This document shows positions 55,271-64,000 of a stretch of DNA of 64,000 bases, in pieces. Made by a program: the position numbers and the translations under genes. Every line of letters begins with the position of its first letter. The first letter of the stretch is position 1. The notes under the pieces are model-generated. The model was not told where the DNA came from. It saw only the letters and a list, made by a program, of their open reading frames with translations, and did no database searches. Source of the stretch: Dryas octopetala (Eukaryota > Streptophyta > Magnoliopsida > Rosales > Rosaceae); contig OY992834.1 in assembly GCA_963921425.1 (NCBI GenBank), positions 21,155,923 to 21,219,922 on the forward strand. Direction: 5' to 3'.

Positions 55271-56412
55271 AAATAAAGTAACATTTATTTAATAAACATA
55301 TTTACTGATGACTTTAATGTTTTAATACCCTAAACATATTGTTAATGTTAATGTTTTCATAAACTAAGCCATATTTGTTTATGTTAATGTTTTAATTAAA
55401 CTAAACTATATTTGTTAATGTTTTAATAACCTAAAAATTACGGAAACTCTAAAAACTCAAAATGAAAAAGTCAAATGATGAACTAAATTTATTTTTTACA
55501 AATTATTAACTACAGTTTTTTTTTATATATAATTTTTTTTAACCAAACTTACTAAACCCCAAACCAAACCCCATTGAAACCCCATTTGAACCCCAAACCC
55601 GGTTTTTTTATTTATTTTTTTTCGTGCCCAGTGTCCACCCAAACCCTCAATAATCAGTTAGAATTTGATATGTTCATTTCTACGTAATTCCCTCTTACAT
55701 TTCTCTCTCTGCGATCGCTCTCTTCTCTCTCTTCCCTCTCCCTGCGCCGATCATCTTCTTCGGTGAGAACTCTCTTTTCCGGCGGCCTATATCTTCTTCG
55801 ATGAGAACTCTCTCGATCTTGCCTCTCTCCTAGCCTCGAGACCACCCACACCAACACCTAGGCTCGATCAAAATCTCGATCTCACCTAGGCTCTGTCGCA
55901 TCTCACTCTCGATCTCCTCTCTCCCAAAATCAAAAGATATGTCTCATCTTTCTCACTTTCATCTCTGAAATTTCAAATTAGGGATTTAGGTTTATGATTT
56001 TTTTTTGGTGATTCAGTGACTCTTAGATTAGGGGTTTGATTTAGGTCTTCAATTACCGATTTTCGCTTATGCATTTATCTGTATTTGGGAATTGGGGTTC
56101 TATGACTTTGTGAATGATGGGTTATGGGTTGGGTAGGGGTTTCAGGTTTTGTGACTCAGGATATACTGATTTGCTGGTTTGGGTACTGGTATCAGGTTAT
56201 TGGTTGTTTGATTCTTTATAGGTTGCTAAATTGTTTTTCTTAGTTTGAAATATGAATAACTGTGTAATGGGTTTTTCGGATGGGGGGTATAGAGAGAGAT
56301 ACAGGGAGAGAGAGCAGTTGTCATCCTTAAGAGATGTGGACAATTTTCTTTATGTGTAATGATGTCCAGTAAATCAAGTTTGTTTCTTTGTTTGTTTGCT
56401 TGACAGTAAATT
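55271..56412 (+). other. Upstream region of the plant-mobile-domain gene
   Basis: AT-rich to 55620, then CT-rich leader-like DNA (55690-55930: 'ctctcttctctctcttccct') and intron-like T-rich sequence ('gggatttaggtttatgattt') up to a possible acceptor before the ATG at 56413. It is probably promoter plus leader with an intron. Confidence 0.4.
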
Positions 56413-59314
56413 ATGGTACGAACAAAGCTTGCGTGTAAAAGTATGGGTAAGTGGTTCGACAACACGAGCGGTTCTGGTATAGATCACCTCCAAGCTTCCA
56501 CTTCAACTGCTCCAAACACAGAAGCCACGGGACAAGGTCATGTAGCAGGAGGAATGCCGTCGGCAAGTGTCAGCGAGAACGTGGTTGTTCGATGAGCACC
56601 ATCAATGACCACAATCAAGGCTTGGAGTCCTGCTGACTGCCCAAGCTTTGGTGTCAAGGGCCACAAGCCGCAAAGTCGGAATCCTTACAGCAAGGAGCTC
56701 CACTTGGATACGGACGTCCATCTCTCGTCCATGGTGATTTTCAGCTACCTTTAAAATTGATTTTTGTTAGTTTTTAGTGAGTTGTTAGTCATCATGCAGT
56801 TTATCTTAAATACTCCATTTGACTTGCAGTGCGACATCAAATCTGTTCGTGGCTGTGGCGAACAACATACCCTGAGACTATGGTGGAAAGAGCTGAGCTC
56901 TAGCTGCAAGGAGAAGGTTAATGCAGCGGGCTTTGGGAGGATAGAAGGTTGCTCGTTGCTCTGGCACCTCGGTGGTGGGACACGACCCACACCTTTCATT
57001 TTGACACAGTTGGGGAGCTGACCATGACCTCACTGGAATTTGCCGCAATCTCCAGAATAAGGTTTAGTGGGCATTCGGTGAAGTATGAAGAGGATGCCCA
57101 CAAAGATAAGAAGAGACTTACAAGGTTATTTGGTAAAGAGTTTGCTCGGGCTGCAAATAAAAAGATGGTGTGCGAGGACATGTATACCAAGTACGGGCGG
57201 TTCGAAACTGGTACCCCCGAGTTAGAAGATCGGATGGTCAGACTTTTCATCCTCTATCTACTCGGCGCCACCCTGCTCAACGACAAGAGCAAGTTTGTGT
57301 GGCTGTGGTATGTACCAAGTCTTGAAAAGGTTGAAGACATTGGTTTATACAATTGGGGCGCACCATCTCTTTCCTGCTTGTATCGGAACATGGACGCCAT
57401 CTCAAGGAAGAAGAACAGGACCATGGGAGGCTTTTGGCGCGCATGGGAGGTAACGTAACTGTTAAATTCATTTTGAAAGTTTGCACCATGTTGGCCGTGT
57501 TGTTTCCATATACACTAACTCCCGCTATTTGTTACTGTTTGATAGATATAGGGGTGCGAATACTTGATGCCCGTGTCTTTATGTGATCCCAAGCCAAAGG
57601 GCACATGGCCTCGAGGCTTGAGGTGGTTGGCTACACCAGGGATGCGAGCTAACTCACATGACACAGATGGACTGATTGAGTCCTTCGCAAACCTAACGGC
57701 ATATCAGGTACCCTCGGAACCATGTGTTATTAAACCATTTAAGGTGTATGAGTAGGAAGAATGGAAAAAATAACAAACTTGTTCAATTCCTTTCACCCGT
57801 TGTACGTTGTATGACTTTTGGTTTGTGTTTCCGTTTCTTTCCTCAATTTTATAACTGCTAATTAGAACATGTGAACTTGGTTGATTTCCTTTCTCTTCTC
57901 ATTTTTAGGTTGAATGGCACCCGTGGGGAAGCAATGTCTCGGATCTACCAAGCTCTGTCTCTGCCAGTATTCCGGTCACCAGGCTGCGAATACTTCTGGA
58001 AAGGCCTGCTGGGTTTGCATGGTTCTTGGTGAGAGAGTCAGTGTGCAAAGCCTGGGGACCGCCGAGCCATGTGTTCCCATTAGTCCTCCGCCCACCATGT
58101 TGAACGACGTGCGTTTCACGGTGGAGGAAAAACTAGAGGGATTGATAGGCAAGGATGCAAAAGACTTCCTGCATCTGGATAGCCCTGACTACAACACGTT
58201 TCAAAGGGAGTACTTGGTGTACAAACATACCTCCCGGCCTTCTACGGACGAGGTGGATGGTGTTATGCCAAGTACTCAACCTCGGGCAGACAAGGGTGTC
58301 AGCAGTCAAATCCCGATGCCAAGTAGGTCCATCACAGTTCCAAGTATGGGAGAAGGAGACTGTGAGGAGCTTGTCATTCCTCGGGGCAAACACACTGCAT
58401 GCCTTCCGCTTCCTAGTGATTGCAGAAGTGTAAGTGTGTTGTCTTTATGGTTACTGTATAGTGTACTTAGGGAAATGCTATATGGTGCATATTGTATGTT
58501 CGAACAATTATGCTTTGTAAAAATGGCTGACTAATTAATGCAAACATTGCAGGTGAGTGCTGAAACGGTGGCGGAGCTTCTTGATATGCATGTGGGGGTA
58601 ACATCCCTGCTGTTTGCTAATTGCCATTCGTTGAGCAAGGCTTGCCGGGAACTTGCGACAGCTCGGAGAAAGATTGTGGAGTTGGAAACTTCCAAGGGTA
58701 TATCTGACCGGCTTGGGCACACATTACAGTCGCAGATAGTGAGTATTGCATTTTTTGATGAATTTTGGTTTCACTTTATGGTTAAAATTGTTTTTGATAT
58801 TTTTACCTATCATTCACTCATGCAGAGGGGACTAGAAGACAAGGTCCAGGGCAGCAGAACTAACGTGGGGACTTTTAGGTTAGCATCGAATACCCAGGAA
58901 GATGATGATGATGAAAACAACGATGAAGCGGATTCGAGGGAGGAAGAGGAGCATGAGGAGGAGGCAGATGAAGAGGACGCATATGATGAAGAAGAGGATG
59001 AGGCAAATGAAGAGGAGGAAGATGAGGATGGGGAGGGGCCAGATGATGACATGGCTGAGGATGAGGATGCGGAGGAACATGACAGTCCTAACAATGACCA
59101 AAGAGGGGAGGATGATCACGAGGAAGAGAGCGATGAAGAGGCAGTGGATGATGACCACGAGGACGCGCAAGAACAATCACATCCCATTCCCACCGGCCCT
59201 GCTGCATTGACTGTTTCGAAGAAGCGGAAAGAAAGAACTGTCCCCGACGTAAGACCAGCTGTAAGACGAAGCAATAGAATCAAGGCAGGTGATGCTCCAT
59301 TGCAAATTGGTTAG
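56413..59314 (+). pseudogene. Plant mobile domain (PMD/MAIN-like) gene, decayed
   Basis: Exons fit about 56413-56733, 56830-57449, 57551-57707, 57909-58429, 58553-58738 and 58826-59314. The core (RWWDTTHTFHF..GELTMTSLEFAA, VRLFILYLLGATLL, KFVWLWYVPSLE, YNWGAPSLSCLYRNMD, GGFWRAWE, then CEYLMPVSLCDPKPKG) is the plant mobile domain of MAIN/MAIL-type proteins and their transposon relatives. The last exon encodes a long Glu/Asp-rich tail and a basic nuclear-signal-like end (KKRKERT..RRSNRIKAG). Host MAIN proteins act in genome silencing; transposon-borne PMDs often ride on Mutator-like or other elements. The frame changes in exon 1, within exon 2 near 56950, and in exon 4, so it is probably dead. 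The repeat shared with the FAR1-like copy follows at 59576. Confidence 0.7.
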
Positions 59315-60116
59315 GTATGTCTTGTCTCGTGTACATGTCTTTCAAATTGGTTTAATTGGATTAATTGGATTGGTTTGTTGGTGGATTGGTTTGCTGCTCT
59401 CTTTGAAATTGGATTAATTGGATTAATTGGTTTGTTGGTGGTACTCTGGAGTTATTGAAATGATGATGTATGTGTGCGTTCATTTTTTTAATTTTTCATT
59501 ATGTTCAATATGGATTTGTATGAGGATGTGTTACATATGGTGATACATGAACATTTGGAGTATATATTACTGTAATGTCAATCCATTCCAGCCCAATGTG
59601 CAATTGCTATATCAAAGTGGCAGTTTGACACCCCTGTTTGACAATCCCAGTTCGACATGCAATCACTTTATATTTTAAAACTCTTTGGTTTCTACTGGGG
59701 TTGAGAGGCATGCTTTGTTTAGAGGCATTGGCCAGTGTTAAGTGGAACTGTGGGACATCAGTTTGTATCTTCTAAGAGAAAACACAATACAACTTCTAAG
59801 GTTTTAATTTGTAATTAGGTGTGTGGAGTCTACCTTGCCTAAATTAGGTATCTCATTGTCTTGCATGAACTTGATGCTCTGTGTATTCATTTTTGATGGT
59901 TTCGTAATCACTACCGTCAGTATTACTGCAGAACCTTGTTACTCAATTCTCTAAAAAAACCATTCTTACCAGACAAAAAAAAAAATCTTTAAAAGCACCA
60001 TTTTTCAGCCTTGATTTTCCCCACTTCTGATGAAGTATCCAAGGCATCATTTCCTAGTACCAGCCTAGCAAGACTTATGTTTGATTTGTTCATGGATTGT
60101 TATATTTGATGTACAG
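59315..60116. repeat. 3' flank with repeat copy R2 (59576-59664)
   Basis: 'ttggtttaattggattaatt' strings occur at 59345-59430, then the R2 copy of the repeat at 54747-54838. The rest (59670-60116) has no gene and ends in a polypyrimidine-poor intron-like stretch before the acceptor 'gatgtacag' of the SHMT copy. Confidence 0.6.
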
Positions 60117-62603
60117 GTAATGGAAGCAGTTTTGTGGACAATGGCTTGAGTGAGGCTGACCCTGAGGTGCGTGCTATTATTGACAAGGAGAAGGAACGAC
60201 AGTTCAAGAGCCTTGAGCTTATTGCCTCCGAGAATTTTACATATCGGGCAGTGATGGAGGCAGTTCGCTCATGTCTCACAAACAAGTATTCAGAAGGGCT
60301 ACCTGGTAAAAGGTACAAACTAGTATTCGGAAGAATTACCTGGCAGTTGGCTTATGTGAGTGCAATTGGTACCTTTTATTAGGATAATTATGCTTGATAT
60401 AACCTATAGTTTGATTATACATTTTAGGTACTATGGTGGGAATGAGTACATTGATGAGCTTGAAACACTATGCCAAAAAGAGGCTCTAGATGCATTTCAC
60501 TTAGATAGAAAGAAGTGGGGTGTTAACGTTCAACCACTATCTGGTTCTCCTGCTAATTTTGAGGTTTATACTGCAGTTCTTAATCCGCATGACCGAATCA
60601 TGGTAAATTGTCCTCTTTGATTTGTTTTACCTTGTTGGTGGTTTTGCAAGAATGAATTTACTGATATGTGCATGTAACTTAGGGTTTGGACTTGCCTCAT
60701 GGGGGGCATTTGTCTCATGGTTTCATGACTCTTAAAAGACGAGTATCAGGCACATCCATTTATTTTGAGTCCATGCCTTACCGACTTGATGAATCAACAG
60801 GTGGTGCATTTTGTTTTTGGATAAGAAAGGTTCTTTCTTTCAGATTTATTGAGGGTAGATTGGTTATTCTTTTGGAATGATGGTGTTTTTATCTTTTTTC
60901 ACAAAAAAAAAAAAAAAAAAAAAAAAAAAACAGGCCTGGTTGATTATGACATGCTTGAGAAAACAACCAACCTATTTCGACCAAAACTCATTATTTCTGG
61001 GGCTAGTGCTTATCCTCGAGATTTTGACTATCCCCGCATGAGGAAGGTTAGTATTTATGTCTTCATTCATAGCAAAATAATTTTTATTTGCAGCAAATGA
61101 TATGAAATTCATTCTCCTTTTTAAAAAATGAAATTCATTATCATTTATAATTACTCTGTTCTTCTTTGGAAACTGACGAAGTGCATCTAATTTGTATTGG
61201 AAGATTGCAGATGATGTTGGTGCTTTTCTTATGATGGATATGGCTCACATAAGTGGACTTGTTGCCGCTTCTGTGGTCGCCAATCCTTATGAGTACTGTG
61301 ATATGGTGACCACAACAACACACAAGGTATTGTTCAAACTTGTGTATTTATATTTCATAGTTTTTTCAAATTCATAAAGTTCACATAAGTGGACTAGATG
61401 GAAATATGTACAACTGCCACTTTCCTAGACTCAGTATACTTTTTAAATAGTCTTAGAGTTTAGACATAGAACATGTAATTTCTTTGTTGTAATCCACGTT
61501 TTGATGGTCTGACAAATTTTAGACATTCTCTTCAGTCTTTAAGGGGTCCATGAGGTGGTATGATCTTCTTCAAAAAAGATCCAGTTCTTGGGGTAGATTT
61601 AGAATCTGCCATCAACAATGCTGTTTTTCCAGGTTTACAGGTTAGTTGAACTTCTTGCATGATAACAGATGTGAACTTCATCTAATTGTTTATTTGCTTC
61701 TATAAGTTCAGCATTTATATTTTGCATTTAGGTGTAAATAATAAACGGCTTGAGTTCTTTATGCAGGGTGGTCCTCTTAACCACACTATTGACTTTCTTG
61801 CAGTTTGCTTGCAGTATGCACAGTCCCCAGAATTAAAGGCTTACCAGAACAAGGTACTGCAATTATACTGTTGTTCTCATGTATTAATGGTCCAAGGCAT
61901 GTCCTAAGTCAGTGTGCCTTCTCCACCTTGTAGGTGGTCTCTAATTGTAGGGCTCTTGCAAGCCGATTGATCGAGCTTGGATACAAACTGGTTTCTGGTG
62001 GAAGTGATAACCACCTTGTTCTTGTGGATCTGCGGCCTCTAGTGAGTTTCTAGCTCATTTATTAATTTATGTGTTTTAATTTTTTGATACGGATTTCTTG
62101 TTGCTGTGTATATGAAAACTTGTCCTAAAATGTGGACATATAGCTATTGTTTCTATTTGGACATACTTTTTTAAAAGGTTAGCATTTCGAGGTTATGAAA
62201 ATTAAATCAGCAATGAGATTTCTTACTTATGACTCCACTAATTTTATTGTTTACATCCATTTGTTCTGTGGCTTTGACAAGGTTGTTTTTACCCCCCAAA
62301 GAAATCTTCCTGTGTTCTATTATTTCTTTAAGGCCAGAGCTCAGGCTTGTTCGTTTTGTGGTTGGAAATGTAAGATTGTGACATCATAGATCACATTTAT
62401 TCTCTTATGCTAAGTTATCAAATTTAGAATTTATTTTTGAATTAGATAAGCATTGAAATTAAGATGGAATCCTTTGTATAATTTCATAAGCATATCTATT
62501 TTACCAATGTTATTTGGTATTTGTTAACAGGGTATCGATGGAGCTCGAGTGGAGAAAATACTTGACATAGCTTCTATCACCCTTAACAAGAATTCAGTAC
62601 CTG
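60117..62603 (+). pseudogene. Plastid-type serine hydroxymethyltransferase pseudogene
   Basis: Nine exon-like blocks keep GT-AG borders: 60117-60312, 60428-60602, 60683-60800, 60934-61046, 61204-61326, 61536-61640, 61767-61853, 61934-62041, 62531-62603. Together they match SHMT from [21 protein letters not shown] to SITLNKNSVPG, closest by eye to plastid SHM3-type enzymes, which interconvert serine and glycine with tetrahydrofolate and PLP. The PLP-lysine motif VTTTTHK is present. The first exon (transit peptide) and the end after NSVPG (normally about 90 residues) are missing. In block six SLRGP is followed by TGA (61551-61553) where Arg (CGA) is expected. Family-invariant spots are changed (MEAVRSC for MEAVGSC, GGPLNH for GGPHNH). 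Introns are kept, so it arose by DNA duplication. Block four is preceded by a run of about 30 A before its acceptor. Confidence 0.85.
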
Positions 62604-62836
62604 GTGAGTCTAAGGGTCCATTTGGAAGAATAGATTTAAAAGAAAGGTTTGGAGTTGAGACCAAGGCTAAATTAGCTAAAGAGAACTATAAAGTATTTGA
62701 AATATAACTAGATACAGTTTTTTGAAATTGATTTAAAAAACTATGAACAAGTAAATCATTTGAAATGTGCTAGTGTTAATTGCGTGTTGGATCTACTGTT
62801 ACAATTGCGTGTTAATTACTCATGATTTTGAAACAG

Positions 62837-63193
62837 GTTACTCCTGCAGCTGGCATTATCAAACCAGATCATATAGCTGAGGTCTCTGTTCATCATGATG
62901 AACACCAAACCCTAGAAGAGTTTGTTGATGGTGTCCCACAAAACTGGTGGTGTGAAGACACCAGAGACAAGGAAGTGGTAATTGTGGTTAAGGTGCATGG
63001 GAGGTACACTACTAACACAAGACATCACCGGGTATGTGTGCGTCACTGCTGTTCAGCCAAGACAAAGCAAAGTGACCCCCCTGGGCACAGCGCCAGCCAA
63101 ACCCAAGGCACTGTTCTTCACTGGTCTGATTTCCAACACCTTAGCAAATCCTATGATGTTGTTGACCACCTGTGGAGTTTGCATAGTCCTTAA
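62837..63193 (+). pseudogene. Terminal exon of a FRA3-like inositol polyphosphate 5-phosphatase
   Basis: After a good acceptor (gaaacag) 118 codons read [20 protein letters not shown].., [20 protein letters not shown], and end [21 protein letters not shown] before a stop. This is the C-terminus of plant type II inositol polyphosphate 5-phosphatases with WD40 repeats (FRA3/5PTase12-14), an ASH/immunoglobulin-like domain after the catalytic part. No WD40 or phosphatase domain lies upstream; instead the SHMT copy does. The preceding SHMT exon ends in phase 1 and this exon starts in phase 0, so direct splicing would not keep the frame. It is a captured or translocated gene end. Confidence 0.8.
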
Positions 63194-64000
63194 AGCAACA
63201 CAGACCCAATAATACTGACACTTGTTGATGGGAGGAACAAGATTTATTTATGGCCAATCCAATTAGGTAAGAAATCGCCGTGTTTGGTCATAAGCCAAAT
63301 CTATAAGGATTTTGTTGTAAATACTGAGAAACGTTGTTGCTTTTTTAATTTCTTTTGTTTTCATTGAATTATGGTTCATGTGAATTGACGTCAATTGATT
63401 TGTGCTGTTGCCAATTGTTGAGTCAAGTCTGAGTCCAATTGATACTGTCTGGGGTGATTTTAACTTTCTAAGTGTACATGTATAGTGAATGCTAAATACA
63501 AATGTGAGTACTGGCCTTCAGCAAGAATGTAATTATAGTTGGGTTCCTTGTTTCCCAGTTTTTGTTTTAAATGAATGTTACTGTAGCTACTGTCGTTTCT
63601 TGTATTTTAAATTAAATGATTGCAACAAGTCCATATCCATTACAGGGCTAAATTGTTTTACTAGTGAAGGAAATTTTTGTGATAGACGAGGATGTTCCAA
63701 TTTTAGTGATATGCAGTACCAATATTGACCTCTAATATATTGTCTCAGTTAATTTTCATCAGTTTACTTGATATAGTAGATAGTGCGATGACTGTGGCTT
63801 CCAATGAAATTTACTTTTTTCCACCCTAGTTTGTTGAAATGGAAATCAAAATTCATTCCCCCCCCCCCCCCCCCCCCCCAAATATTGAAATCCCCCCCCC
63901 AAATATTGAAATTGAAACCAAAATTGCTTCCCCTCCCAAAAATGAGGTATGAAACTAAACAACTACATTCTAGGAAGAAGAGATGCTGAAAAACAAACTG
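63194..64000. other. 3' flank of the chimeric locus
   Basis: Probably the 3' untranslated and flanking DNA of the phosphatase fragment; short open frames (63489, 63804) have no domain. A run of about 20 C lies at 63859-63878, with a second C run at 63892-63899, and 'aaatattgaaat' between. Confidence 0.45.

Noticed and set aside
58810-59176. Antisense Ser-rich and Leu/Ile-rich open frames
   Set aside because: Shadows of the Glu/Asp-rich GAGGA-repeat exon of the plant-mobile-domain gene.

Overview
This window looks like nuclear DNA of a flowering plant, probably a eudicot. The genes have many GT-AG introns, the telomere-type repeat is AAACCCT, and the proteins are plant types (plastid-type SHMT, F-box/RCC1, plant mobile domain, FAR1-like transposase, WRN-like exonuclease, FRA3-like 5-phosphatase). 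A woody rosid would fit the repeat style, but that is a weak guess. The DNA is AT-rich and full of miniature foldback elements. Two 200-N blocks (3201-3400, 46545-46744) are nominal assembly gaps.

Layout. 1-5420: nested foldback (terminal inverted repeat) elements with a very G-rich core. 5700-10556: a WRN-like exonuclease gene on the minus strand, followed by a 2.02-kb tandem duplication that copied its promoter and first third. 10560-12560: ATTTCG-rich and telomere-like DNA and a 5' piece of a Mutator-type gene. 12560-14043: nested MITEs fused to a 5'-truncated exonuclease copy. 14760-17600: MITEs and a block shared with introns of the TFIIIC gene downstream. 17780-22029: an apparently intact F-box + RCC1-repeat gene of six coding exons. 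22800-24480: MITE cluster with a hAT MITE nested in it. 24500-31330: LTR-like non-coding DNA with arrays of palindromes, split by a 3.55-kb hAT transposon with an exact 8-bp target duplication. 31750-35022: an apparently intact gene for TFIIIC subunit 6 (tau55-related). 36058-39490: more MITEs, telomere-like DNA, and a small exonuclease N-terminal fragment.

40233-50714 is a young Ty1/copia element of SIRE/Maximus type. Its LTRs are about 97-98% alike by eye. It carries a gag ORF and copies of a second, env-position ORF arranged as a large inverted repeat around the second gap; no pol is seen. A 395-bp Mutator-like MITE sits in only one LTR. 51594-59664 holds a diverged inverted LTR relic, a broken FAR1-like Mutator transposase, a telomere-like tract and a broken plant-mobile-domain gene. 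A ~90-bp repeat follows both of the last two genes.

60117-63193 is a plastid-type serine hydroxymethyltransferase pseudogene. It lacks its transit-peptide exon and its 3' end, has an in-frame stop, and is followed by the last exon of a FRA3-like inositol polyphosphate 5-phosphatase.

The host genes most likely to work are the F-box/RCC1 gene, the TFIIIC subunit gene and perhaps the full-length exonuclease-like gene. They are unrelated in function. Most of the rest is transposon-driven rearrangement: duplicated, captured and truncated gene pieces.
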